Shown piece by piece: positions 26,501 through 34,181 of a stretch of 41,545 nt of DNA (position 1 is its first letter; the number at the start of each line of letters is the position of its first letter). The position numbers and the translations under genes are program-made. The notes beneath the pieces are model-generated. The model was given only the letters and a program-made list of their open reading frames with translations. It was not told the DNA's origin and did no database searches. Source of the stretch: an uncultured Anaerosolibacter sp. GTDB taxonomy: Bacteria > Bacillota_A > Clostridia > Peptostreptococcales > Thermotaleaceae. Location: contig CALECF010000056.1 of the NCBI GenBank assembly GCA_937948705.1, positions 1 through 41,545 of the forward strand, read 5' to 3'.

Positions 26501-27098
26501 TATAAATCTGAATTCTATCCAGGAATATAAAGAAGTACAAGAGAGATTTGAGTTTTTGTCGGGTCAAAAAGAAGATTTAATGCAAGCTAAAGACTCCCTT
26601 CTAAAAGTAATAAAGGAAATGGAAGGTACGATGAAGACTCAATTTATCGAATGTTTTTACAAAATTAAAGAAAATTTTGATCATGTTTTCAAGAAGCTTT
26701 TTGGAGGAGGGCGTGCTGAACTAAAACTTGAAGATGATAATGACATTCTAAATACTGGAATTGAAATTATTGCTCAGCCGCCAGGAAAAAAGCTCCAGAA
26801 TTTGTCTTTATTATCAGGTGGAGAAAAAGCACTAACCGCCATTGCATTACTATTTTCCATCCTTATGGTAAAACCTACACCGTTTTGTATCCTTGATGAG
26901 ATTGAGGCGGCGCTGGATGAGGCAAATGTATACCGTTATGCTGGCTTCTTGAGGGAATTTGCAAATGATACCCAATTTATTGTAGTTACCCATAGAAAGG
27001 GAACGATGGAGTCAGTAGACGCCCTTTACGGAGTTACAATGCAAGAACAAGGGATATCTAAACTAGTTTCAGTAAAGCTCGCAGAAAAAGCAAGTTAA
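23526..27098 (+). CDS. smc: Chromosome segregation protein SMC
   Basis: Condensin ATPase that compacts and separates chromosomes with ScpA and ScpB. It has 1190 residues. I place the start at TTG 23526 to give the usual MYLKKVEIHGFKSFAD, with AGAGGTG upstream. Walker A GPNGSGKSN (31-39) is followed by RWVLGEQS. Long coiled coils (about 165-500 and 670-1020) flank the hinge (about 510-670, with GYFGVV-like AGIYGVVAELV and NPGGAITGGS). The ABC signature LSGGEKA is near 1096 and Walker B CILDEIEAALDEAN near 1120. ftsY follows by 16 bases, as in Bacillus. Confidence 0.97.
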   Translation: MYLKKVEIHGFKSFADRIEIEFEKGITGIVGPNGSGKSNINDAIRWVLGEQSAKTLRGSKMEDIIFAGTTNRKPLGMAEVSLTLDNLEKKLPIDYSEVTVTRRVYRSGESEYYLNKSLCRLKDIKEIFMDTGVGIDGYSIIGQGKIDDILSNKSENRRLLFEEAAGIVKYKTRKEEAEKKLENTKQNLTRLDDIISELESRIEPLRIQSEKAKKHKTYKDELATLEISMFVKELEDVKAKIETMKEQGQIITNQLTGYLNDKKDIETKYKDFKGQLENLDQSIQVLQANIFETMHTMDRKDGELELCKEKIIHGDTDTSRLDREIHEIEQNYRVLLQQVKESESNLAELEGRLAQDQDVLSTKLHKFQVITTTIEQQEEDMEKSKANVIEMLNEIASKKSDLNSAITLNNNIIRRENQVLPEKESLVLKKETLVNELKVKEKMLVEVMGKHENLIQLKNNFVAQSQELKSRLDKFKKEYEDTKQKTQQCITRKNLLQEMQNEYDGFHKSVKNTLYETKKNSTLGAGIYGVVAELVDVEKEYEIAIEVALGSAMQNIICQKAEDANRVINHLKKNNLGRVTFLPIDTVKTNDYYSKKKNEITKFPGVKGFAVDLTRFSEKYMEIFHYLLGRIVVVDTIENGINFSKKCEQKYRVVSLDGDVINPGGAITGGSYSSKTLNLLSRKREIEELNQSLMVFQEQCDEQGKEIIQVEGEIEGLLSQIDEKSQEIKKSEIDQINCNNTLNQYIREIQGLDENIKRVDNELGQLSGDRLETEKAIQSQKLEIEALESRQQEIQKSVSSNKNSYEEERSLKDVLSTEVTNLKVELASLEQRKQNLLLNLQGYYNGIQELDKSRRTKDAEKDLLSGSKRKYLEQQERLELEIKDIEVLKKQYEFNLSQLKSKRTEVDESFRNMESQLEKINATIVDLQDSNHKLEVKLTRLEMQQESYCSRLWEEYEITYGEALKQKRDDINFTEASKQIKVLKDRIKDLGNINLNSIQEYKEVQERFEFLSGQKEDLMQAKDSLLKVIKEMEGTMKTQFIECFYKIKENFDHVFKKLFGGGRAELKLEDDNDILNTGIEIIAQPPGKKLQNLSLLSGGEKALTAIALLFSILMVKPTPFCILDEIEAALDEANVYRYAGFLREFANDTQFIVVTHRKGTMESVDALYGVTMQEQGISKLVSVKLAEKAS

Positions 27099-27114
27099 AT
27101 ATGGAGGGGTACTT

Positions 27115-28293
27115 ATGTTTAAAAAATTAATTTCTAAATTTAAGAAGGAGAACCATGAAGACCAAGGGAATGCCCAAGATCAAGAGGGAGAAACCCTAGA
27201 TGAAATGATTGAGCCAGAAGAAGTCGAGGAAGTCTATGATGAAAGCACTGAGTACTTTGAAGGGGATGAGGACTCATCTTTTGCTGCTGAGGAGTGGGAT
27301 GACGAGGAGCCTGGGATACATACAGACGTTGATCAGGTTGAACCAGAAATCGAATCAGCACCTGAGGTAGAAAAGGTAGGTTTTTTCGCTAGATTAAAAG
27401 AGGGTCTTACAAAGACAAGACAGGGGATTACTGACAAGGTTGATCAAGTATTAAAATCCTATAAGAAAGTGGATGAAGATCTTTTTGAAGAGATTGAGGA
27501 GATTTTAATCACCGCCGATGTGGGTGTTAGTACGACCATGGCGATTATTGGTAAGCTCAGGAACCAGTCAAAAGAAAGAAAAATTACGGAAGCTGAGAAC
27601 TTAAGAGGGTTATTAAAGGAAATTTTAGCTGATACTCTGGATTTGAGTAAATCTCATGAACTGAACATCCAACCCCTGCCAGCGATTATTCTAGTTGTGG
27701 GGGTCAATGGCGTAGGAAAGACAACTTCTATTGGAAAGATTGCCCATCGTATGAGAAGCCAAGGCAAAAAAGTACTTTTGGCTGCGGGAGATACCTTCCG
27801 AGCAGCAGCGATTGATCAACTAGAGATATGGGGAAATAGGGTAGGTGTAGATGTGATTAAGCATCAAGAAGGCTCAGACCCTGCGGCCGTTGTATTCGAT
27901 GCAATTCAAGCTGCGAAGGCGAGAAAAATTGATGTACTTATTTGTGATACTGCAGGAAGATTGCACAATAAAACGAACCTAATGAATGAGCTTGGAAAGG
28001 TAAGAAAAGTGGTAGAGCGGGAGTATGGAGAAGCGTCTAAAGAAATTCTCTTGGTGCTTGATGCGACCACAGGACAAAATGCTATCCAACAGGCAAAAAT
28101 CTTCAAAGAGGCCGTAGATGTAAGTGGAATTGTATTAACAAAACTTGATGGCACAGCCAAGGGTGGGGTTGTACTGGCTATTTCATCGGAATTAGATATA
28201 CCTGTAAAACTTATTGGTGTAGGAGAAGGTATGAATGATTTGCAGGAGTTTAAACCAAGTGACTTCGTAAATGCTTTGTTTGGTGATGAGTAA
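27115..28293 (+). CDS. ftsY: Signal recognition particle receptor FtsY
   Basis: GTPase that docks SRP-ribosome complexes at the membrane. It has 392 residues. An acidic, poorly conserved A domain (about 10-85, many Glu/Asp) is followed by the N domain and the GTPase G domain. G1 is GVNGVGKTTSIGKIA (about 199-213), then DTFRAAAIDQLE, DTAGRLHNK and TKLDGTAKGG. It starts at ATG after GGAGGGG and is co-transcribed with smc. Its partner ffh is the second gene of the next operon. Confidence 0.97.
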   Translation: MFKKLISKFKKENHEDQGNAQDQEGETLDEMIEPEEVEEVYDESTEYFEGDEDSSFAAEEWDDEEPGIHTDVDQVEPEIESAPEVEKVGFFARLKEGLTKTRQGITDKVDQVLKSYKKVDEDLFEEIEEILITADVGVSTTMAIIGKLRNQSKERKITEAENLRGLLKEILADTLDLSKSHELNIQPLPAIILVVGVNGVGKTTSIGKIAHRMRSQGKKVLLAAGDTFRAAAIDQLEIWGNRVGVDVIKHQEGSDPAAVVFDAIQAAKARKIDVLICDTAGRLHNKTNLMNELGKVRKVVEREYGEASKEILLVLDATTGQNAIQQAKIFKEAVDVSGIVLTKLDGTAKGGVVLAISSELDIPVKLIGVGEGMNDLQEFKPSDFVNALFGDE

Positions 28294-28362
28294 GGTGAAA
28301 ATTCTTTCTCTGCGCCCTTCTTTCAATAATAAAAAGTGTACTTTTTTATGCTATAAAAGGGG

Positions 28363-28391
28363 TTGACAAGTGAATCATTCTAGTATAGAAT
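28363..28391 (+). promoter_or_regulatory. Sigma-A promoter for ylxM-ffh
   Basis: TTGACA (28363-28368), a 17-base spacer and TAGAAT (28386-28391). The -10 element runs straight into the palindrome at 28390-28425. Confidence 0.8.
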
Positions 28392-28425
28392 ACATCTGTA
28401 AAGGTTACAACCTTTACAGATGTAT
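28390..28425. promoter_or_regulatory. 36-bp palindrome at the ylxM-ffh start site
   Basis: Two perfectly complementary 17-bp arms (28390-28406 and 28409-28425) with a 2-base centre. It begins at the end of the -10 element and covers the predicted start site (about 28398). It ends four bases before the AAGGAAG ribosome-binding site. No T-run follows. It could be an operator for a dimeric regulator or a 5' hairpin on the transcript. Confidence 0.75.
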
Positions 28426-28443
28426 CCTAAAGGAAGTGCTGAA

Positions 28444-28815
28444 ATGTTTGATAAGATGCTCCAAATCAGTATGCTTTATGATTTTTACGGACAATTATTG
28501 ACGGAGAAGCAACAGGAAATTATTCAGCTTTATTATAGCGATGATTTATCCTTAGGAGAAATATCTGAACAATTAGGGGTAAGCCGGCAAGCAGTCTACG
28601 ACACCATCAAGCGAACTGAAAAAATCTTATTTGAATATGAGAAAAAGCTAGGGATTGTCAATCGGTTTACATCGAACAATAGGAACATTGAGGAAATATT
28701 AAGGATTGTTGAAGGTATAGAAAATAATTATAAAGTTGTGATAACAGAATCTAAGTTTATTTTAGAAGAAATTATAAAGATTAAACAGATAGCCAATGAG
28801 ATCCTAGAGAAATAG
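28444..28815 (+). CDS. ylxM: YlxM-family SRP-associated HTH protein
   Basis: A 123-residue protein with a sigma-factor region-4-like helix-turn-helix. It shows LLTEKQQEIIQLYYSDDLSLGEISEQLGVSRQAVYDTIKRTE, the family signature. Members are encoded next to ffh and in streptococci modulate the SRP pathway by binding SRP RNA and Ffh. I use ATG 28444, behind AAAGGAAG; an in-frame ATG at 28420 lies within the palindrome and lacks a site. The C-terminal part is a coiled coil (about 75-123). Co-transcribed with ffh. Confidence 0.92.
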   Translation: MFDKMLQISMLYDFYGQLLTEKQQEIIQLYYSDDLSLGEISEQLGVSRQAVYDTIKRTEKILFEYEKKLGIVNRFTSNNRNIEEILRIVEGIENNYKVVITESKFILEEIIKIKQIANEILEK

Positions 28816-28835
28816 TTCCTAGGGAGGTGACGAAA

Positions 28836-30182
28836 ATGGTATTTGAAGGTTTAGCGGAAAAGTTGCAAGGCGCATTACAAAAGCTAAAAAGCAAAGGTAA
28901 GCTTACTGAAAATGACGTGAAAGAGGTCATGAGAGAGGTAAAGATGGCCTTGCTAGAAGCAGACGTTAACTTTAAGGTTGTAAAAGAATTTATCGATAAA
29001 GTTAAGGATCGTGCCGTAGGACAAGAGGTTATGGAAAGTCTTACACCAGGACAACAGGTGGTAAAGATTGTTCATGAAGAGCTGACGGCCCTAATGGGTA
29101 CAACCAATAGCAAGATTACCTTTGCGTCAAGACCGCCTACCGTGATTATGTTGGTAGGTCTACAAGGAGCAGGGAAGACAACAACAGGTGGTAAGCTGGG
29201 TGCCTATTTAAAGAAACTTGGAAAAAGACCACTATTGGTGGCTGGTGATATATATAGGCCAGCAGCGATTAAACAGCTTCAAGTTGTCGGCGGACAGCTG
29301 GACATTCCTGTATTCTCCTTAGGAGATCAGGTAAGTCCTGTTCAAATTGCAAAAGAGAGTATCGAACATGCAGGAAAACATGGAAATGATGTTGTGATCA
29401 TAGATACAGCTGGTCGCCTTCACATCGATGAAAACCTGATGGAAGAATTGGAAAATGTAAAGAAGACAGTTATGCCCCATGAGATTTTGCTTGTGGTTGA
29501 TGCCATGACAGGCCAGGATGCGGTCAATGTTGCCGAAAACTTTAACAATAGACTAGGTATAGATGGCGTTATCTTAACAAAGATGGATGGCGATACTAGG
29601 GGTGGTGCTGCCTTATCTGTGAGGTCTGTTGCCCAAAAACCAATTAAATTCGTTGGTATGGGTGAGAAGTTAAGTGAAATTGAACCTTTTTACCCTGATC
29701 GAATGGCTTCAAGAATTTTAGGAATGGGTGATGTTCTTAGTCTTATTGAGAAAGCCCAGGCCAACTTTGATGAGAAAAAAGCAATAGAGTTAGAAAAGAA
29801 AATAAGATCTCAAGATTTTACCCTAGAGGACTTTCTTGATCAGCTACAACAGATGAAAAAGCTGGGGCCTTTGAGTCAACTTCTGGAGATGATACCTGGA
29901 GCCAATTCAAAACAGCTAAAAGATGTTGAGATTAATGATAAGGAAATAGTCCATATCGAAGCTATGATTAATTCCATGACTATAGTGGAGAGAAGGAATC
30001 CTTCCGTTATCAATGGGAGCCGGAGAAAAAGAATTGCTGCTGGAAGTGGTATGACGGTACAAAAGGTAAATAATCTTTTAAAGCAATTCGAGCAGACAAA
30101 GAAAATGATGAAACAGTTTTCAGATATGGAAAAGGGAATGAAAAAGGGCGGCAAAATGAAATTGCCATTCCTTGGAAAATAA
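28836..30182 (+). CDS. ffh: Signal recognition particle protein Ffh
   Basis: SRP54 GTPase that binds signal peptides and SRP RNA. It has 448 residues from ATG 28836, after GGGAGGTGA. The N domain begins MVFEGLAEKLQ. G domain: GLQGAGKTTTGGKL, DIYRPAAIKQLQ, DTAGRLHIDE, TKMDGDTRGGAALS. The Met-rich M domain has ERRNPSVINGSRRKRIAAGSG for RNA binding and a Lys-rich, Met-rich tail. The SRP RNA gene is not in this window. Confidence 0.98.
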   Translation: MVFEGLAEKLQGALQKLKSKGKLTENDVKEVMREVKMALLEADVNFKVVKEFIDKVKDRAVGQEVMESLTPGQQVVKIVHEELTALMGTTNSKITFASRPPTVIMLVGLQGAGKTTTGGKLGAYLKKLGKRPLLVAGDIYRPAAIKQLQVVGGQLDIPVFSLGDQVSPVQIAKESIEHAGKHGNDVVIIDTAGRLHIDENLMEELENVKKTVMPHEILLVVDAMTGQDAVNVAENFNNRLGIDGVILTKMDGDTRGGAALSVRSVAQKPIKFVGMGEKLSEIEPFYPDRMASRILGMGDVLSLIEKAQANFDEKKAIELEKKIRSQDFTLEDFLDQLQQMKKLGPLSQLLEMIPGANSKQLKDVEINDKEIVHIEAMINSMTIVERRNPSVINGSRRKRIAAGSGMTVQKVNNLLKQFEQTKKMMKQFSDMEKGMKKGGKMKLPFLGK

Positions 30183-30214
30183 TTAACACATGACATTTAA
30201 AGGAGGTGAATTTA

Positions 30215-30484
30215 ATGGCAGTAAAGATCAGATTGAAAAGAATGGGAGCTAAGAAGAAGCCTTTCTATAGACTTGTAGTTGCAGATTCTCGTTCACCAAG
30301 AGATGGAAGATTCATTGAAGAGGTTGGTTACTATAACCCAGTTGCTGAACCAGTTGATGTTAAAATTGATGATGAAAAAGCAATTAAGTGGTTATTGACT
30401 GGTGCACAACCTACTGATACAGTGAAAGACCTATTCAAAAAATACGGTGTTCTTGAGAAGTTTGAGCAGTCTAAGAAAGCGTAG
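30215..30484 (+). CDS. rpsP: 30S ribosomal protein S16
   Basis: Structural small-subunit protein of 89 residues starting [36 protein letters not shown], with the conserved GYYNP and [12 protein letters not shown] segments. The start at ATG 30215 is behind a perfect AAAGGAGGTGA. It follows ffh by 32 bases with no terminator, so the ylxM-ffh-rpsP-khpA order of Bacillus is kept. Confidence 0.98.
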   Translation: MAVKIRLKRMGAKKKPFYRLVVADSRSPRDGRFIEEVGYYNPVAEPVDVKIDDEKAIKWLLTGAQPTDTVKDLFKKYGVLEKFEQSKKA

Positions 30485-30508
30485 GAATGCTTTCGGGGGG
30501 TATAATAA

Positions 30509-30739
30509 ATGGGTGAGTTAGTAAAAGTAATTGCTAAAGCATTAGTAGATAACCCAAATGAAGTCTTCGTCACAGAAGTTGAAGGTACACAATCACTAAT
30601 TATTGAACTAAAAGTTTCTCCTGAAGATATGGGGAAAGTAATTGGTAAACAAGGTAGAATTGCAAAAGCCATAAGGACAGTAGTTAAGGCTGCTGCTACC
30701 AAGGACAATAAAAGAGTAGTGGTTGAGATAATTCAATAA
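30509..30739 (+). CDS. khpA: KH-domain RNA-binding protein KhpA
   Basis: A 76-residue single KH-domain protein. It partners KhpB/EloR/Jag to bind RNA and influence cell division and elongation in Gram-positive bacteria. The RNA-binding loop GKQG lies in MGKVIGKQGRIAKAIRTVV. It starts behind GGGGGG, 24 bases after rpsP. Called YlqC in Bacillus. A long hairpin follows. Confidence 0.94.
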   Translation: MGELVKVIAKALVDNPNEVFVTEVEGTQSLIIELKVSPEDMGKVIGKQGRIAKAIRTVVKAAATKDNKRVVVEIIQ

Positions 30740-30743
30740 TTTT

Positions 30744-30777
30744 TACAAGAGGATTAGGATCTCCTAATCCTCTTGTA
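30744..30777. terminator. 16-bp perfect hairpin between khpA and rimM
   Basis: Arms 30744-30759 and 30762-30777 are perfectly complementary. On the + strand there is no T-run after it, only TTTTT before it, so as a + strand terminator it is atypical. It may be an mRNA-end stabiliser or partial terminator separating rpsP-khpA from rimM-trmD. Confidence 0.5.
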
Positions 30778-30885
30778 GTATAAAAAACTGTATACTCCTA
30801 TACTTTGTGGAAATACTGATATATATTGGTTTACATACGATGTTTCATACAAAGATGCGATTTTATAATTAGGCAGGTGAACGTA

Positions 30886-31398
30886 GTGGACAAGCTGTTA
30901 AAGATTGGACAGATTGTTAATACACAGGGAATAAAGGGAGAGGTTCGTGTATATCCCTTAACAGACTATAAAGAGCGTTTTGAAGAGTTAGAATGGGTCT
31001 TTATGGATACGGATACAGAAAAGAAATATTTTATTGAACACGTTAAATATAAAAGCAGCTTAGTCATATTAAAATTCAAAGGAATCGATGATATTAATAT
31101 GGCAGAAAAATTTAGGAACTGCTACTTAACAATCAGCAAAAAAGATGCTAGAGAACTCGAAGAGGATACATATTTCATTGCAGATTTAATAGGTCTGAAG
31201 GTTTATTCTGATAAGGGTGAATTTATAGGAACAGTGAAGGATGTAATTCAAGCGGCAGGAAATGATACTTATGAGGTGGTACCTCCTAGCAATTCTGGTA
31301 AGAATATTTTAATACCTGCTGTAGCTGAGTTTATTAAAGAAGTGAATTTAGATGGGGGCACAATAATTGTTAAGGTAATTGAGGGTTTGATAGAATGA
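30886..31398 (+). CDS. rimM: Ribosome maturation factor RimM
   Basis: Binds S19 and helps mature the 30S head. It has 170 residues from GTG 30886, chosen from GGCAGGTGA upstream and the expected N-terminus [24 protein letters not shown]. The C-terminal PRC-barrel has [25 protein letters not shown] and [13 protein letters not shown]. Its stop overlaps the trmD ATG (ATGA), so the two are translationally coupled. Confidence 0.95.
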   Translation: MDKLLKIGQIVNTQGIKGEVRVYPLTDYKERFEELEWVFMDTDTEKKYFIEHVKYKSSLVILKFKGIDDINMAEKFRNCYLTISKKDARELEEDTYFIADLIGLKVYSDKGEFIGTVKDVIQAAGNDTYEVVPPSNSGKNILIPAVAEFIKEVNLDGGTIIVKVIEGLIE

Positions 31399-32141
31399 AG
31401 ATTGATATTTTGACACTGTTTCCGGACATGTTTCGAGTGACACTAGGGGAAAGTATGATCGGTAGAGCCCAAGAAAAAGAGATTATAGATGTCCAAATTA
31501 CAAATATTCGGGATCATGCCGAAAACAAACACAAGCAGGTGGATGACTATCCATATGGTGGTGGAGCAGGCATGGTCATGCAACCTCAACCAATATTCCG
31601 TGCATTGGAAGCCATAGCGGCAAGTGATTGTCGCGTGATTTATATGTCCCCTAAGGGAAAAACCTTTGATCAAAGGATGGCTATAGAATTATCCAGAGAA
31701 GAAAGACTGGTGTTCTTATGTGGTCACTATGAGGGTATTGATCAAAGAGTAATAGATCAATGGGTGACAGATGAGATTTCAATAGGAGACTATGTTCTTA
31801 CGGGTGGAGAATTACCAGCTATGGTCGTAATTGATGCTGTCGCAAGAATGATTCCGGGGGTATTAGGGCAGAAGGAATCCTTTATGGATGAGTCTTTTTA
31901 TGCAGGACTGTTAGAATATCCCCAGTATACAAGACCTAGTGAATTCCAAGGATTAACTGTTCCTAATGTTCTGTTATCTGGAAACCACAAAAAGATTGAT
32001 GAGTGGCGCAAGGAACAGTCCTTAAGAATTACACGAAAGAACCGTCCAGACCTCTTTGAAAAATATATTAAAGAGTGTGAATTAGATAAGTTTCAAAAAA
32101 AGGTTATAGATATGCTAGAAAATGACAATACTTCAAAATAG
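31395..32141 (+). CDS. trmD: tRNA (guanine(37)-N1)-methyltransferase
   Basis: SPOUT-fold, SAM-dependent methylation of G37 next to the anticodon, which prevents frameshifting. It has 248 residues. It has [41 protein letters not shown] and the knot [22 protein letters not shown]. The C-terminal [11 protein letters not shown] segment is typical. A SAM-dependent start overlap with rimM is seen. Confidence 0.97.
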   Translation: MKIDILTLFPDMFRVTLGESMIGRAQEKEIIDVQITNIRDHAENKHKQVDDYPYGGGAGMVMQPQPIFRALEAIAASDCRVIYMSPKGKTFDQRMAIELSREERLVFLCGHYEGIDQRVIDQWVTDEISIGDYVLTGGELPAMVVIDAVARMIPGVLGQKESFMDESFYAGLLEYPQYTRPSEFQGLTVPNVLLSGNHKKIDEWRKEQSLRITRKNRPDLFEKYIKECELDKFQKKVIDMLENDNTSK

Positions 32142-32144
32142 TTA

Positions 32145-32173
32145 TTGTCTTGAAATATTGTCTGTGTTATAAT
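32145..32173 (+). promoter_or_regulatory. Sigma-A promoter for rplS
   Basis: TTGTCT (32145-32150), a 17-base spacer and TATAAT (32168-32173), just downstream of trmD. It lets L19 be made independently of rimM-trmD. Confidence 0.7.
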
Positions 32174-32180
32174 TGTTTAG

Positions 32181-32243
32181 TGTTAATACGGGCGGTCCTC
32201 TGTTAATATTGATCATGAACGTCTAGGAAGGGAGGAGGGACAA
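32181..32243 (+). ncRNA. Candidate ribosomal L19 leader
   Basis: The 5' leader of rplS has complementary segments, GGTCCTC (about 32194-32200) and GAGGGAC next to the start codon (about 32235-32241), which would close a hairpin over the ribosome-binding site. An L19 leader is known in low-GC Gram-positives. I recognise the location and pairing, but did not verify the consensus. Confidence 0.5.
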
Positions 32244-32245
32244 CT

Positions 32246-32590
32246 ATGAATATCATTAGTATACTTGAGCAAGAACAATTAAAATCTGATATGCCAGTTT
32301 TTAATATTGGTGATACAGTAAAGGTTCACTTAAAAGTAAAAGAGGGTACAAGAGAAAGAATTCAGACTTTTGAGGGTATCGTTCTTAAGAGACAAAATGG
32401 CGGTATAAGAGAAACTTTCACTGTAAGAAGAATTTCTTATGGTGTTGGTGTGGAAAGAACTTTGCCAGTACATTCACCTAAGATTGAAAAAATCGAAGTG
32501 ATTAGAAGAGGTAAGGTTAGAAGAGCGAAGCTTAACTACCTTCGTGAGAGAACAGGTAAAGCTGCAAAAGTTAAAGAGAAGAGATTTTAA
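32246..32590 (+). CDS. rplS: 50S ribosomal protein L19
   Basis: Large-subunit protein at the 30S-50S interface, 114 residues. It has the conserved [59 protein letters not shown] and the basic tail [21 protein letters not shown]. The start ATG is preceded by AGGGAGGAGGGA. Confidence 0.98.
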   Translation: MNIISILEQEQLKSDMPVFNIGDTVKVHLKVKEGTRERIQTFEGIVLKRQNGGIRETFTVRRISYGVGVERTLPVHSPKIEKIEVIRRGKVRRAKLNYLRERTGKAAKVKEKRF

Positions 32591-32665
32591 TTTCAAGGGG
32601 ACTGGTTACAGTCCCTTTGTCAATGTTTAAAGAACTATGGCGATATAGATTCTTGAGGTGAGACT

Positions 32666-33199
32666 GTGGACAATCCTAATAAGGAAATTAGAGAGTGGCT
32701 AGAAACATTACTCATGACAATTCTATTGGCTGTTCTTATTAAGATGTTTGTTTTTGACTTTATTCAAGTAGATGGTAATTCCATGTTGCCAACATTAAAT
32801 CACCAAGATCGGTTGTTAACAGGTAAATTTGAGTATCTTGTTCAAAAGCCAACAAAGGGAGAAATTGTAGTATTTAAGTGTCCAAATGATAAGAGATACT
32901 TTTTTATTAAGAGAGTGATAGCTACGGAAAATGATACCATTGAAATAAAGAATGGACAGGTAATTGTAAATGAAGAGGTTTGTAATGAGCCTTATATCCT
33001 AGAGAAGACAATGAATGACTTTAGCAAAAGACTTGTTCCAAAAGATACCATATTTGTTCTTGGCGATAATAGGAATAATAGTAAAGACAGTAGACATGAA
33101 GATATTGGTGCTATTTCTTTAAAGCTCGTCAAGGGAAAGGCAATGATGAGAGTGTGGCCTTCGAACAATTTTGGTAAAATTAAGAAAAATGTGTGGTGA
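32666..33199 (+). CDS. lepB: Signal peptidase I
   Basis: Membrane-bound serine-lysine protease that removes signal peptides from exported proteins. It has 177 residues with one N-terminal membrane segment (about 12-30). Catalytic Ser39 is in VDGNSMLPTL and catalytic Lys82 in FFIKRVIA. The C-terminal box VLGDNRNNSKDSRHEDIG is intact. It starts at GTG 32666 after TGAGGTGA. The lepB-rbgA-rnhB order follows rplS, as in other clostridia. Confidence 0.96.
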   Translation: MDNPNKEIREWLETLLMTILLAVLIKMFVFDFIQVDGNSMLPTLNHQDRLLTGKFEYLVQKPTKGEIVVFKCPNDKRYFFIKRVIATENDTIEIKNGQVIVNEEVCNEPYILEKTMNDFSKRLVPKDTIFVLGDNRNNSKDSRHEDIGAISLKLVKGKAMMRVWPSNNFGKIKKNVW

Positions 33200-33204
33200 T
33201 AAAT

Positions 33205-34074
33205 ATGTACATAAATTGGTATCCAGGGCATATGAAAAAAACAAAGGAATTGATTAAGGCGAATTTAAAGCTTGTGGATGTGGTGATTGAACTATTGGAT
33301 GCGAGGATTCCCGTGAGTAGTAGGAATCCACAAATCGATGAAGTGGTAGAAGGTAAGCCAAGGGTCATTGTAATGAATAAAAGTGATCTATCGGATACTA
33401 AATCAACAAATCAGTGGATTCGTTATTTTAAAGAGCAAGGGATTGAAGCAATTCCAGTGAATTCTCTAAATGGTGAAGGCTTTGATAAGTTGGTTGAAGG
33501 TGTGCAAGCTGCTGCAAAGGAAAAAATTGATAGACTTGCAGACAAAGGAATGAGACGACGTCCTGTCCGTGCGATGATCGTAGGCATACCTAACGTAGGG
33601 AAATCCTCTATTATCAATAGGTTAGCCGGGCGGAAGAGTGCCAAAACTGGTGATCGTCCTGGTGTAACGAAGGGAAAACAATGGGTAAGACTCAAAGGGG
33701 ATATAGAACTTCTAGACACACCAGGGATTTTGTGGCCTAAGTTTGAGGACCAAGAAGTAGGTTTCAAACTAGCATTTACTGGGGCTATAAAAGATGAAGT
33801 GCTAGATATTGACACCGTTGCGTTAAGACTGATAGAATACTTAGCCAATAACTATCCCGAGATGGTAAAGGACCGATACAAATTAGATAATCTAGATGAA
33901 GAGGCATTAACGAACTTAGATAACATAGCTATCAAGAGGGGTTGTATATTCTCAGGAAGTAGAATTGATTACAGCAGAGTTTCTAATATCATTCTTGATG
34001 AGTTTAGAAGCGGAAAAATAGGACACATCACCTTAGAAAAACCAGAAGACTTTAAAGACACTAGCATAGAATAG
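33205..34074 (+). CDS. rbgA: Ribosome biogenesis GTPase RbgA (YlqF)
   Basis: GTPase needed for late 50S assembly. It has 289 residues and circularly permuted G motifs: G4 NKSD near residue 57 comes before G1 GIPNVGKSSIINRL near 126, then G3 DTPGILWP. The start YINWYPGHMKKTKELI is typical. I use ATG 33205, six bases after the lepB stop; a GTG at 33193 within lepB is also in frame. A terminator lies over its end. Confidence 0.96.
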   Translation: MYINWYPGHMKKTKELIKANLKLVDVVIELLDARIPVSSRNPQIDEVVEGKPRVIVMNKSDLSDTKSTNQWIRYFKEQGIEAIPVNSLNGEGFDKLVEGVQAAAKEKIDRLADKGMRRRPVRAMIVGIPNVGKSSIINRLAGRKSAKTGDRPGVTKGKQWVRLKGDIELLDTPGILWPKFEDQEVGFKLAFTGAIKDEVLDIDTVALRLIEYLANNYPEMVKDRYKLDNLDEEALTNLDNIAIKRGCIFSGSRIDYSRVSNIILDEFRSGKIGHITLEKPEDFKDTSIE

Positions 34075-34085
34075 TGTCTTTTTTT
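34054..34085 (+). terminator. Terminator at the end of rbgA
   Basis: A 10-bp perfect stem (34054-34063 with 34072-34081), an 8-base loop and a T-run. The rbgA stop codon lies within the loop and 3' arm. Confidence 0.85.
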
Positions 34086-34139
34086 ATGTTGAAAATAATA
34101 AATAAGCTATGATGCTAAAAAGCAAGGATATTCTCAATA

Positions 34140-34148
34140 TGGTATAAT
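34140..34148 (+). promoter_or_regulatory. Extended -10 promoter for rnhB
   Basis: TGGTATAAT matches the TGnTATAAT extended -10 element exactly. The -35 region is poor. It lies about 34 bases before the rnhB start. Confidence 0.6.
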
Positions 34149-34181
34149 AGAGTATATTTTTAATGGAGAGTAGGTTGAAAT

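Noticed and set aside
27115..27400. Acidic repeat-like N-terminus of FtsY considered as a separate gene or low-complexity insertion
   Set aside because: The FtsY A domain is normally acidic and variable, and the frame is continuous with the GTPase domain.
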